From Desulfomonilaceae bacterium (lineage in GTDB: Bacteria; Desulfobacterota; Desulfomonilia; Desulfomonilales; Desulfomonilaceae), in contig JBAZSD010000015.1 in the NCBI GenBank assembly GCA_041662605.1, positions 1 to 64,000 of the forward strand: DNA of 64,000 nucleotides. The letters are read 5' to 3'. Every line of letters begins with the position of its first letter. Position 1 is the stretch's first letter. Below, piece after piece: positions 44,014 to 52,591 of the stretch. The position numbers and the translations under genes are program-made. The notes beneath the pieces were generated by a model, which had not been told where the DNA came from, searched no databases, and saw only the letters and a list, made by a program, of their open reading frames with translations.

Positions 44014-46191
44014 TTAATTGACAGCGGATTTAACAACTTCAAACGTTGTCCTGGTTATCGCTATGATCTCTCTAAATGGAATAGGGGCTTCCCCGCGAAC
44101 GCGAATAGCGTCAAGAAACCTCTTAATGCATTCCACATGTCCCTTATCTTGTCTCCATAGTGACATTTTCCTAAATCCTGGCCAATCATATGCTCTCAAA
44201 ACCTGAAAATTGTCCAGTTGAAGGATACGACCTTCACAAAAGACTTCGATACGCTCCTTCGGAAAAGACTTTGCTCCATTCGCAAGATAATGAACCGTTC
44301 CGAATGAGCCATTTTCAAATTTAATGGTAAAGCTCATTTTATCATCAGCGATAAATACCCCTGGGGCGGAGCCCATCTTTGTTGAGCAGACCGAAACAGC
44401 CTGGGAGCCTGTCAGATAGTACAACAAATCTACAAAATGGCACCCTTCGCCGATTATTCTGCCACCCCCGATTTTAGGGTCTTGAGTCCAATCGCTTGCA
44501 GGAACTTCCCCTGCGTTGACTGTTATTATTATTGATATTGGCTGACGGATGCCTAACAGCAATTGTTTCATCTTTTGTACATGAGGCGAAAACCTTCTGT
44601 TGAAACCGATCATCAAAATTGGAGCGGGACTAAAACCGCGTGACCTTATGTATGCGTCCTCAATTGTTTCAACCTGTTCCGGCAGGATTGCCAGAGGCTT
44701 CTCCACATAAACGTTTTTCCCGGATTCCAGGGCCTTGCAAACAAGAGTAGGATGCGTGTTGTGTCTGGTCAGCACGAAAAGGGTGTTAATTTCAGGATCA
44801 TTAAACAGGCTCTGAGTGTCAGTAGTCGCGTTGTTAAAGCCAAATTTTCGTCCTGAATAAGCCCCACTTACACCTGTAGATGTGGCTAGCGTCTCAAGTC
44901 TCGGACCAATGGATTTTAACGCGGGAAGAAAGGTTCTCAGCCCATAATTGCCCGCTCCTATGACCCCAACAACAGGTTCTATATGAGGTTCCGCCCCATC
45001 AGCCTGAGTCCGGGAATGGTCCTTGGGTGGTTTATCGGTCAACCTGACAGTTTTACTGGTTAGCGCGACAATATTCGAATCGCCAGAATCATACTCCAGC
45101 AATAGCCCCAGACACGGCTCATTAGAGGCGAGCAGATCGTAAGCCGCAACCGCCTGTTCAAATCCGAAACGTCTCGAAATCAGGGATTCCACGCTGATCC
45201 CGTTACCAGCCAGAAGCGTCAGGACCGCTTCAAAGTTACGCTGTTCAGTCCATCTTACAAACCCGTAAGGATAATCATTACCTTTTTCTTCAAATTCCGG
45301 GTCATATCGTCCTGGTCCATAGGAGCATGAAACCTGGAAACTAAGCTCTTTTTCGTAGAACAGGGATCGATCGAGATTTAGCCCAGTTACACCTACAAGG
45401 ACTATGCGTCCACGCTTCCGGCATATTTTGGCGGCCTGTTTGACGGGTTCGTCGCTTTCGGTCGCCGCGGTAATTATTACCCCGTCTATCCCCCGGTCGT
45501 TTGAAAATGCGCCTGCAGTTTTGATCAAGTCCTGGCCAAGAGACAAGTTTACGGTCTCAATTCCAAGACCTTCAGCCGCCGCGATTTTCCCAGGATCCAG
45601 ATCGGCGCCTAACACTCTACAACCATTCGCTCTTAGGATTTGAGCGGTTAGCAAGCCTATAAGCCCCAATCCGGTGACTACAAAATTTTCGCCAAGTGTG
45701 GGATTCGCGAGACGAACACCTTGAAGTCCTATTGCCCCTAAGACGGTAAAAACGGCCTGTTCATCAGTAACCGAGTCGGGGATTTTGGCGCAAAGATTTT
45801 TCGGGGCAAGTACGATCTCAGCATGAGCGCTATTCGAGACTACCCGGTCTCCTATCTTGAAATTATCCGCCCCTGCGCCAATTTCAACTACCACCCCAAC
45901 ATTGCAGTAACCCATAATAATTGGGTGATCCAGTTTTTCCCGTACCGCGTCGATAGTTTGGAACAGCCCTTCGTTTTTGACCTTATCCAGAACTTGAAAA
46001 ACTTTTTCAGGCTGTTTTCTGGCCTTTTGAAGTAAACTCGCCTGTCCAAGTTCAACGACACTTCGTTCAGTCCCGGAGGACACAAGGCTGGCCACTGTTC
46101 TGATCAGTAAATGTCCGGGCCTCACCTTTGGAGCGGGTATTTCCGCCAGTTCCGCTTTACCGGAACCGAGGTTTTGAAGTATTTGTTTCAT
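44014..46191 (-). CDS. bidomain oxidoreductase: MDR dehydrogenase fused to Gfo/Idh/MocA
   Basis: A 725-residue fusion. Residues 1-350 are a medium-chain dehydrogenase/reductase (VSSGTERSVVELGQ; GLGLIGLLTAQILRANGC). Residues about 375-725 are a Gfo/Idh/MocA oxidoreductase with VVGVIGAGNYGLRTFLPAL, the VEKPLA motif in NVYVEKPLAILPEQ, and the GEGCHFVDLLYYLTG segment holding the active-site His. Proteins with this pairing occur in polysaccharide or heptose biosynthesis clusters of many bacteria, acting on sugar derivatives. It is the first gene of the four-gene minus-strand operon, beginning near 46191. The substrate here is unknown. Confidence 0.88.
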   Translation of the reverse strand: MKQILQNLGSGKAELAEIPAPKVRPGHLLIRTVASLVSSGTERSVVELGQASLLQKARKQPEKVFQVLDKVKNEGLFQTIDAVREKLDHPIIMGYCNVGVVVEIGAGADNFKIGDRVVSNSAHAEIVLAPKNLCAKIPDSVTDEQAVFTVLGAIGLQGVRLANPTLGENFVVTGLGLIGLLTAQILRANGCRVLGADLDPGKIAAAEGLGIETVNLSLGQDLIKTAGAFSNDRGIDGVIITAATESDEPVKQAAKICRKRGRIVLVGVTGLNLDRSLFYEKELSFQVSCSYGPGRYDPEFEEKGNDYPYGFVRWTEQRNFEAVLTLLAGNGISVESLISRRFGFEQAVAAYDLLASNEPCLGLLLEYDSGDSNIVALTSKTVRLTDKPPKDHSRTQADGAEPHIEPVVGVIGAGNYGLRTFLPALKSIGPRLETLATSTGVSGAYSGRKFGFNNATTDTQSLFNDPEINTLFVLTRHNTHPTLVCKALESGKNVYVEKPLAILPEQVETIEDAYIRSRGFSPAPILMIGFNRRFSPHVQKMKQLLLGIRQPISIIITVNAGEVPASDWTQDPKIGGGRIIGEGCHFVDLLYYLTGSQAVSVCSTKMGSAPGVFIADDKMSFTIKFENGSFGTVHYLANGAKSFPKERIEVFCEGRILQLDNFQVLRAYDWPGFRKMSLWRQDKGHVECIKRFLDAIRVRGEAPIPFREIIAITRTTFEVVKSAVN

Positions 46192-46247
46192 TAAACTCCC
46201 CCTGAATCAGTTTGAGTTTTTTTGGCTATTTCTTGCAACCTGTGTCC

Positions 46248-46276
46248 TTGCGAACCTATGCCTTTACTAGTAAAAT
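46248..46276 (+). promoter_or_regulatory. candidate promoter of the site-2 protease gene
   Basis: TTGCGA (46248-46253) and TAAAAT (46271-46276) are 17 bases apart. They lie in the 157-base divergent region between the bidomain dehydrogenase gene and the protease gene. Match to consensus is moderate. Confidence 0.4.
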
Positions 46277-46348
46277 GGATGCCAACATTCTAACCCTTTG
46301 AAACTGAGTCGATTAAGTTCCAGTATACACTATCAGGAGGTGTTGGCC

Positions 46349-47446
46349 ATGAAATGGTCTTTTAAAATCGGGTCAATATTAGGTATACCACTAAATCTGC
46401 ATATAACATTTATCCTGCTGTTAATACTAGTTTATTTTGTGGGAGGATCTGTCATAGGGGCAGGTGGCCTGGCAGGGGTCATTTTTGTGGTTCTAGTCTT
46501 CGCTTCAGTAGTTTTTCATGAACTTAGCCATTCCATAGTGGCAAGGCATTTCGGAATTAATGTAACGGATATTACTCTACTTCCCATTGGAGGGGTGTCC
46601 AGAATGGCGGAAACCCCGGACAAGCCCATTGAGGAGGTATTGATAGCAATCGCAGGCCCAGCTTCAAGTTTCTTGTTGGCTTTTCTGTTATGGTTCGTTG
46701 CCGACATTTTTGGAACTGGTGTGACAATTTCCGATTTTTCGGTAAAAGGGGGGCTGCTGGCCGAACTGACAGCCGTCAACCTTATTCTGGGCCTTTTTAA
46801 TTTGGTTCCTGCTTTCCCCATGGACGGTGGTAGAGTTTTAAGGGGCGCGCTTGCGCTATATTTATCGCCATTAAAGGCGACCAAGATTGCAGTCGGGGTT
46901 GGTCAGGGCTTTGCCATCTTTATGTTTTTCTGGGGTTTTTTTTCGGGAAACATATTCTTGATTCTCATCGCGCTTTTTGTCTACCTGGGCGCTGAAGCGG
47001 AAGAACGTCAGATGGGACTCATGGTGGCCCTGGGTGGTGTAACAGCGGGCGGAGTTATGATCAGTGAACTCGAGACATTAACGCCCTCTCAGACCGTTGG
47101 AGACGCGGCCGAGCATTTTTGCCGAAGCTTTCAAGGTGATTTTCCGGTGCTCGATGACAGAAGACTTGTAGGACTTGTTACAAAAGAAGCCATCGTAGAG
47201 ACTCTTCACAAAAAAGGACCATTGACCTCCATTGCGGAAACTATGGTCAGAGATTTCCCTACGGCCGGTGAATATACGCCTGTGACTGATGTACTTCAAA
47301 AAATGCAAGCAAGTGGCAGTAAGGCTGTCCCGATCATGAACGGCTCAGAATTGAAAGGTTTGGTCACCCTAGAGCAAATCGGTCGTTACAATATGCTTTG
47401 CAGCGGATATTCGTGCGATTTTATGGGCGCTAGAGGCAAAGCCTGA
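46349..47446 (+). CDS. site-2 protease family (M50) metalloprotease with CBS domains
   Basis: A 365-residue intramembrane zinc protease. The zinc motif HELSH is at residues 57-61 within a hydrophobic helix, and the second metal-binding segment VPAFPMDGGRVLRGAL is near residue 168. Six or so hydrophobic helices precede a pair of CBS-like repeats at about 245-360. The ATG at 46349 has a perfect AGGAGG nine bases upstream; a longer frame from 46298 was not used. Proteins of this layout cut membrane-bound regulators or signal-peptide remnants, and CBS domains may sense adenylates. Confidence 0.92.
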   Translation: MKWSFKIGSILGIPLNLHITFILLLILVYFVGGSVIGAGGLAGVIFVVLVFASVVFHELSHSIVARHFGINVTDITLLPIGGVSRMAETPDKPIEEVLIAIAGPASSFLLAFLLWFVADIFGTGVTISDFSVKGGLLAELTAVNLILGLFNLVPAFPMDGGRVLRGALALYLSPLKATKIAVGVGQGFAIFMFFWGFFSGNIFLILIALFVYLGAEAEERQMGLMVALGGVTAGGVMISELETLTPSQTVGDAAEHFCRSFQGDFPVLDDRRLVGLVTKEAIVETLHKKGPLTSIAETMVRDFPTAGEYTPVTDVLQKMQASGSKAVPIMNGSELKGLVTLEQIGRYNMLCSGYSCDFMGARGKA

Positions 47447-47500
47447 CTTAGACACTTTTCCTATAATCTTGGAGAATTAGTCTTTGTGGAGGTCTAGAAA

Positions 47501-49111
47501 TTGGAGGAGTTCGCGAACTCATATTTGGTGACAGCCGCTCAGATGAGAGACTTTGACTCTGCGGCCATTAATCAATTTGGGATCCCCGGCGTTGTCCTAA
47601 TGGAAAACGCGGGCCGGTCCACTTTTGAAATTTTGAGAGCGCTTTTCGAGGACAGACTTGACGACCTGTCGGTTTCAGTTATCGCGGGCCCAGGAAACAA
47701 CGGCGGCGACGGCTATGTTATAGCCAGATATCTGATTAACTCCGGAGCTGAAGTTCAAACATTCCTGTTAAGCCCCCCTGAGAAAATACAGGGTGACGCC
47801 AGAACGAATCTCAACATCCTGCAAAAAATGGGGGCCAAGATTTGGCAAGTTGATACGGTGAAAGGGATCCAATCCGTCGAGGCGACATGGGCCGGCAGTG
47901 AGGTTATAGTTGACGCTATTTTAGGGACAGGACTGAAATCGGATGTGAGATCACCTTATCGTGAAGTCATAGAAATGATAAACACCCTGCCGTCTTTCAA
48001 GCTTTCTGTTGATATACCATCAGGGCTTGATTCCGATACAGGTGAGATTAGGGGCGCGGCCATCCACGCGGATCTCACTGTGACTTACGGGTTTAAGAAA
48101 TTGGGAATGGCCATGTATCCGGGCCGAATTCTCTGTGGCGAAGTAGAGCTGGTCGACATAAGTATTCCCCAAGTGGCTGTTCGACGTGATCCTCCTTCGG
48201 TCGTTCTCTATGAAAATCCTGACCTGACCAACTACTTGGAAATTAGATCTGACCCAACAGCTCACAAAGGAATGTTCGGCAGAACGCTCATTGTCGGGGG
48301 ATCAACTGGTAAGACAGGGGCTCCCGCTATGGCTGCCATGGCAGCCTCTCGTATTGGCACCGGATTGGTGACTGTAGCCGTTCCATCCTCCCTTAATCAT
48401 ATTCTGGAAATTAAACTTACTGAAGAGATGACGGAGCCGGTTCCAGACGAATCAGGCTATTTTATCCCTTCCGCTGCAGATTGTATTTTGGAGTTATGTA
48501 GAGACAAGGACATTGTCGCGGTTGGTCCCGGAATGTCCACTAACTCTGGAGCAACCGCAATAATTCAGAATCTTCTCAAGAATTATGACGGTAACTTAAT
48601 TATTGACGCTGATGGCCTCAATTGCCTCGCTAAGGATTTAAGCTTCCTTTCCGGAACCAAGGCGAAAGTTATCTTGACACCTCATACGGGAGAAATGGCC
48701 AGGTTAGTCGGAGCTTCCTGTTCGGAAATTCAAATGAGCCGATTTAATGTAGGAAGGCGTTTTTCTGACCAATATAAGTGTTGGGTGATTCTCAAAGGCG
48801 CTGGAACAATGACCTTCTGTCCGGACGGTAAGTCTTTCATAAATACCACAGGAAACTCATGGATGTCTTCCGGAGGACAAGGAGACGCTCTGACCGGGAT
48901 TCTCGCCGGTCTGATCAGCCAAAAATTGAAGTTAGAAGAAGCTTTGCCTCTTGGAGTATGGCTTCACGGATTCCTGGCAGATAGGCTCATAGAAAGGGAT
49001 GGAGCCAGGGTTATTTTGGCCACGGACGTACTCAAGGAAATCCCAACATTTCTGACTCATATCGTCAAGTCGGGGCTTCAAGAAGAGGAGGAGATGGAAA
49101 AGTGCCGGTAA
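47501..49111 (+). CDS. nnr: bifunctional NAD(P)H-hydrate epimerase/dehydratase
   Basis: A 536-residue fused repair enzyme that restores damaged NADHX and NADPHX. The epimerase half (about 1-215) has VIAGPGNNGGDGYVIARYL and VDAILGTGL. The ADP-dependent dehydratase half (about 230-525) has LIVGGSTGKTGAPAMAA, ILTPHTGEMARL and SSGGQGDALTGILAGL. The start is a TTG at 47501 with GGAGG eight bases upstream. The stop overlaps the start of the Hpt gene, so the two are coupled. Confidence 0.95.
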   Translation: MEEFANSYLVTAAQMRDFDSAAINQFGIPGVVLMENAGRSTFEILRALFEDRLDDLSVSVIAGPGNNGGDGYVIARYLINSGAEVQTFLLSPPEKIQGDARTNLNILQKMGAKIWQVDTVKGIQSVEATWAGSEVIVDAILGTGLKSDVRSPYREVIEMINTLPSFKLSVDIPSGLDSDTGEIRGAAIHADLTVTYGFKKLGMAMYPGRILCGEVELVDISIPQVAVRRDPPSVVLYENPDLTNYLEIRSDPTAHKGMFGRTLIVGGSTGKTGAPAMAAMAASRIGTGLVTVAVPSSLNHILEIKLTEEMTEPVPDESGYFIPSAADCILELCRDKDIVAVGPGMSTNSGATAIIQNLLKNYDGNLIIDADGLNCLAKDLSFLSGTKAKVILTPHTGEMARLVGASCSEIQMSRFNVGRRFSDQYKCWVILKGAGTMTFCPDGKSFINTTGNSWMSSGGQGDALTGILAGLISQKLKLEEALPLGVWLHGFLADRLIERDGARVILATDVLKEIPTFLTHIVKSGLQEEEEMEKCR

Positions 49112-49455
49112 TTGACAGGGATAGACTTATGGGGCAAGTTGGTGGAAACTCTGAGCTGCTTCTAGAACTTATCCAGCTATTGCTGGAACTCGGCCCCAAC
49201 ATGCTTAATGAAGTGGGCGAATCAATCGATCGGGCTTCTTCCGATGATCTGCAAAGAACCGCTCATACGTTGAAGGGCTCAGTAGGCAATTTTGCTGCGG
49301 ACGCCGCCGTCCAGGCAGCGCTGTCACTTGAAATGATGGGACGCAACAACGATTTTTCTAAGGCGCATGAAGCGTTCATATTGTTAAAAAAAGAGATGGG
49401 AAATGTTTTTGATGAGCTTCAATCTCTAAAGCTTGAACTCACAACTCCGAAATGA
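49102..49455 (+). CDS. stand-alone Hpt phosphotransfer protein
   Basis: A 117-residue four-helix-bundle Hpt domain. The phosphorylatable His55 lies in RTAHTLKGSVGNF, a perfect family motif, followed by the AAVQAALSLEMMG helix. The start is a GTG that overlaps the nnr stop codon. It has no output or receiver domain and no kinase next to it. It must serve a relay encoded elsewhere, perhaps the MASE3 kinase and receiver at 14.6-17.3 kb; this is only a suggestion. Confidence 0.9.
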   Translation: MPVIDRDRLMGQVGGNSELLLELIQLLLELGPNMLNEVGESIDRASSDDLQRTAHTLKGSVGNFAADAAVQAALSLEMMGRNNDFSKAHEAFILLKKEMGNVFDELQSLKLELTTPK

Positions 49456-49507
49456 ATGTCTCACTCCCAAACATTTTCAACTGTTGACGCTTTGAGCCTC
49501 AACCAGA

Positions 49508-49538
49508 GAGAGATCCTGAAAATCTCTCAGCTTTTTTT
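49508..49538 (+). terminator. intrinsic terminator of the nnr-hpt transcript
   Basis: GAGAGAT (49508-49514) pairs with ATCTCTC (49522-49528) around a seven-base loop, and after three bases a run of seven T follows (49532-49538). It overlaps the last codons of the convergent small gene, whose Lys-Lys-Ser end is written by the same A/T run. Confidence 0.8.
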
Positions 49539-49775
49539 ATCACCATCTACGGGATCAGGATCGGACGGGACCACTTGAAGACGAGGCTTGCCCTCAGTCC
49601 GTTTGGGGCGGGCAAAATTTAGCCTTGCTTTTGCGACAAGTTCAGAAAACTTTTCAAAATCCGAAGGAAGAAGCTTGAGTGTTACATGAGCCAGATTGAT
49701 GTGGACTATTCCTCCGGGACAGACCGATATGGCTCCGAAATTCTCCTCAGTGGCAAGTATCGTATGATCGTCCAC
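49527..49775 (-). CDS. 82-residue protein of unknown function
   Basis: A small soluble protein starting with GTG at 49775. The first 60 residues look folded (FGAISVCPGGIVHINLAHVTLKLL written in two strands, then an LPSDFEKFSELVAKARLNF helix) and the last 25 are basic, Pro-rich and probably disordered. No family is recognised. It converges with the Hpt gene and diverges from mobA. Its conserved-looking hydrophobic pattern supports a real gene, though the ribosome site is weak. Confidence 0.55.
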   Translation of the reverse strand: MDDHTILATEENFGAISVCPGGIVHINLAHVTLKLLPSDFEKFSELVAKARLNFARPKRTEGKPRLQVVPSDPDPVDGDKKS

Positions 49776-49845
49776 GTTTTAGCCTTTTCTTTTGTTATTA
49801 CCAACATATTATGGTCATGAGGCCGGATTGGCAACAACAGATTTC

Positions 49846-50490
49846 ATGAAACTCGAAATTCCAGCAGTTCAGTCACAAGTTTGCTCCCACCTGACGGCCA
49901 TAGTTCTGGCAGGAGGAGCGTCCAGAAGGATGGGTGGACACAACAAGGCGCTGATCAAAATCGATGGGGAATCCATAATCGAAAGGGAATTGAACATACT
50001 CGACCGCCTTTTTAAAAACATCATCCTTATAACTAATACCTTTGAAGATTATTCTTTTTTGGGAAGACCGATGTATAGTGACATTAAACCGGGCTATGGT
50101 TCCTTGGGAGGGCTGTACACAGGCCTCAGTCATTGCTCTACCGAATATGGCTTTGTATTCGCATGTGACATGCCCTTCCTGAATCAAGGTATTGTCGGTT
50201 ACATTTGCGGAAAACACGAAGGACATGATGTGACCATTCCCAGGATAAATGGCTTTCTGGAACCACTTCATGCTGTTTATTCCCGCCGCTGCATTCCGTT
50301 CATAGAAAAGCTACTGCAAATAGGGGATTTAAAAATTGTTGACCTATTCCCTTACGTTGATGTTTTGGAAATCGGGCAAGATCAACTCGAAGCCGTAGAT
50401 TGTGATTTGAAATTCCAAATTAATGTCAATACCCCGGATGATCTGGCTGCGGCTAATAAAGCGGCTAGGCGCGGATTCCACAAACTCTAA
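49846..50490 (+). CDS. mobA: molybdenum cofactor guanylyltransferase
   Basis: A nucleotidyltransferase of about 214 residues that adds GMP to molybdopterin for use by formate dehydrogenases and similar enzymes. The signature LAGGASRRMGGHNKALIKI is near residue 16, followed by DIKPGYGSLGGLYTGL and FACDMPFLN, whose Asp binds magnesium. NTPDDLAAA ends the fold. I prefer the ATG at 49846; a TTG at 49792 would add 18 residues. No clear ribosome site is seen for either. Confidence 0.9.
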   Translation: MKLEIPAVQSQVCSHLTAIVLAGGASRRMGGHNKALIKIDGESIIERELNILDRLFKNIILITNTFEDYSFLGRPMYSDIKPGYGSLGGLYTGLSHCSTEYGFVFACDMPFLNQGIVGYICGKHEGHDVTIPRINGFLEPLHAVYSRRCIPFIEKLLQIGDLKIVDLFPYVDVLEIGQDQLEAVDCDLKFQINVNTPDDLAAANKAARRGFHKL

Positions 50491-50509
50491 AAAGGTGTTA
50501 ACCTTCTAT

Positions 50510-51676
50510 TTAGTACTCATAGGGCAAAAACATTTTGCGGTGTTCATACAGAGCAAACCTGTCCGTCATTCCAGCTATATAATCACAGACTATTCGCTCC
50601 ACGGGCTCTTTTGCGTTGTCAATTCTTCGTTGTACTCCGGGAGGCAACTGAAAAGGTCTTTGAACATACTCAAGAAACAGATCAGACAATAAGCGATCAG
50701 CCTTGTACTGCATTCTCATTATCTTGTAGTGCGTATAAAAATTGTTGAACAGAAAACTGTCGAGTTGAGTCTTCCAACCCTGCATAATATCTGAAAATGA
50801 AACAATATTTTCAGACGCGGCCATGACATGATCAGGTTTGGTTACGCATAGCCTGTTAAAAAGCTGTTCAGTGCGACTTACAACGTCTCTGATGAACAGA
50901 TCTATGAGAAAACGAATGCATTGGTAAAGAAATGTGTCTTGTTCTAAAGCCTTGAGCCGGTCTTTGACGAGTCTCGTAACTTCGTTCCAAATACTTAGTT
51001 CTCCAAGGTCATGTTCAGTGAAAAAGCCTGATCGCAATCCATCTTCTATGTCGTGGCAACTGTATGCTATCTCATCCGCTATATTGACGATCTGGGCTTC
51101 CAGCGCTGGTTGCGGCGTAGTCAAGAATTCTGAGAGCATTTCTTCCGGAGCTTGATCATATCTTGTGGTATGCCTGATGATCCCTGATCGTGTTTCAAAT
51201 GTGAGATTCAGTCCGGGAAAATCAGGGTACCGGGTTTCGAGTAAATCGACCACCCGCAAAGACTGGCGGTTATGCTCAAATCCCCCAAAATCCGCCATTA
51301 ATCGGTGCAGTGATTTTTCGCCTGCATGCCCGAAAGGAGTGTGTCCCAAATCGTGCGCCAACGCAATCGCATGGGTCAAATCTTCGTTCGCTCCGAAGTA
51401 TTGGGCCACGCTTCTCGCTATTTGAGCCACTTCCAGAGTATGGGTAAGTCTGGTCCTGTAATGATCACCTTCATAATATGCAAAGACCTGAGTTTTGTAC
51501 TCCAGTCTCCGGAATGCTTTGGAATGAATTATCCTGTCTCGATCCCTTTGAAACGAAGTTCGATATTTGCATTCAGGTTCTTGCCACTGCCTACCTGCGC
51601 TATTTTCAGCGAGAAAGGCGTACGGGGCCAGATACTCTCGTTCTCTTTTTTCCTGAATCGCTCTGTCAATAATCAC
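50510..51676 (-). CDS. dgt: deoxyguanosinetriphosphate triphosphohydrolase-like protein
   Basis: A 388-residue HD-domain protein of the dGTPase family, which cuts dNTPs to nucleoside and triphosphate. The metal ligands are in RTRLTHTLEVAQIARS near residue 75 and ALAHDLGHTPFGHAGE near residue 110. KYRTSFQRDRDRIIHSKAFRRLEYKTQVF is written across residues 38-66. The later Asp is in NIADEIAYSCHDIEDG. Its length fits the short non-enteric type. It converges on mobA with a 19-base gap containing a small AAGGT/ACCTT hairpin. Confidence 0.93.
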   Translation of the reverse strand: MIIDRAIQEKREREYLAPYAFLAENSAGRQWQEPECKYRTSFQRDRDRIIHSKAFRRLEYKTQVFAYYEGDHYRTRLTHTLEVAQIARSVAQYFGANEDLTHAIALAHDLGHTPFGHAGEKSLHRLMADFGGFEHNRQSLRVVDLLETRYPDFPGLNLTFETRSGIIRHTTRYDQAPEEMLSEFLTTPQPALEAQIVNIADEIAYSCHDIEDGLRSGFFTEHDLGELSIWNEVTRLVKDRLKALEQDTFLYQCIRFLIDLFIRDVVSRTEQLFNRLCVTKPDHVMAASENIVSFSDIMQGWKTQLDSFLFNNFYTHYKIMRMQYKADRLLSDLFLEYVQRPFQLPPGVQRRIDNAKEPVERIVCDYIAGMTDRFALYEHRKMFLPYEY

Positions 51677-51773
51677 TTGGACTCTCTTAAGATTAGACTA
51701 TTAGGCAAGAAACATCTGATCGAAATTGGAGCCTAAGAAAAGTCCGGAGGCTCAGGGTGTATTCCCTACGGCT

Positions 51774-52262
51774 TCAATGAGCCGATGCGTCTGATGAAGT
51801 GACTTGTTCAACTCCCGCCGGAGGTAGCCCGGGAAGAATGATATTGACAAGGGCTGCGAAAAAAATCACCACAAAAATCGAAACGGCTACAAAGGCAATT
51901 AATGCCGAACGGGAACTCCAAAACGACTTTTTTTGTTTTGGCGCGCCCGTTTCGGCTGGAAACCTGAAATTATTGAAAGCGTCTTCAGGAAGTGTTAATT
52001 CGCCCGCTTTACCTGAAGCCGACCTTTTTGATGAGGATTGGTCCATTTTTTTTTCGGTCATCGGGCTCTGTTCGGTTAAGCTTGGGCCACCAGGCTCGAT
52101 TACTGGAGAATGGTCGGCAATCGAACCCAATGGATTTTCTTCTTTTTGGATCAAACCTTCTTTTCCACATTTTGGACATCGGATACGGACATCCTGATCT
52201 CCAGGAATTCGGTTTTCATCGACATGAAGAAGGCTCTCACAATAGAAACATTTTACTACCAT
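51774..52262 (-). CDS. zinc-ribbon membrane-anchored protein (MJ0042-type)
   Basis: A 162-residue protein. The N-terminal zinc ribbon has CFYCESLLHV and IRCPKCGKEG, four Cys in two CxxC pairs. A charged, disordered linker of about 70 residues follows, then one membrane helix (SALIAFVAVSIFVVIFFAALV) and a short tail ending in SSDASAH. Such proteins are common in this phylum and their role is unknown. It begins 14 bases after the selenoprotein gene on the same strand, suggesting one transcript. Confidence 0.75.
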   Translation of the reverse strand: MVVKCFYCESLLHVDENRIPGDQDVRIRCPKCGKEGLIQKEENPLGSIADHSPVIEPGGPSLTEQSPMTEKKMDQSSSKRSASGKAGELTLPEDAFNNFRFPAETGAPKQKKSFWSSRSALIAFVAVSIFVVIFFAALVNIILPGLPPAGVEQVTSSDASAH

Positions 52263-52276
52263 TATATATCCAACGT

Positions 52277-52507
52277 TTACGATTTTTTCTTGATCAGGTT
52301 CACTACTTCGCCAATATCAGGAAACCGACCTATTTCCTTCTTTGAAAAAATCAGGTCATCTCCATATTCAACTTCGAACACTCCCCCACTGGACTTGACG
52401 AGTTCGGGCTTGATTCCGAGTTCTCTCGTAAGTTCTTCCGCCAAACTAGCGGCTTTTGGACGATAGCTTCAACTTACGCAGTAGGTTATTTTACATTTTT
52501 CCGTCAT
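52277..52507 (-). CDS. SelW/Rdx-family selenoprotein with in-frame TGA (Sec13)
   Basis: A 76-residue thioredoxin-like protein of the SelT/W/H (Rdx) family. Translated through the TGA at 52469-52471 it begins MTEKCKITYCVSU, then SYRPKAASLAEELTREL, and continues through GGVFEVEYGDDLIFSKKE to IGRFPDIGEVVNLIKKK. The redox motif is CxxU at residues 10-13, where many bacterial relatives have CxxC. Both halves are in one frame and family-like on each side of the TGA. A GGAGG ribosome site precedes the ATG. A CCGC/GCGG stem begins 16 bases after the TGA, a possible SECIS. The protein is probably a thiol oxidoreductase. Confidence 0.85.
52438..52452 (-). promoter_or_regulatory. candidate bacterial SECIS stem-loop
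   Basis: On the minus strand CCGC (52452-52449) pairs with GCGG (52441-52438) around a seven-base loop, starting 16 bases after the UGA codon of the SelW-like gene. Bacterial SECIS elements sit at about this distance inside the coding region. The stem is short, and the call rests mainly on the position. Confidence 0.4.
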
Positions 52508-52591
52508 TTGTTATTCCTCCAATTCAAAATGCCCCGGCGACTTCTCCAAGTATATTGACGTGTTTAATCTATTGCAAGGTTAGGTTAACTT

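Noticed and set aside
46298..46348. Longer start for the site-2 protease
   Set aside because: A perfect AGGAGG stands before the ATG at 46349, and the upstream residues are not family-like.
52277..52507. Pseudogene with a premature stop
   Set aside because: The only interruption is a TGA exactly at the SelW redox position, the rest is intact and well spaced, and a ribosome site is present, so selenocysteine is the better explanation.
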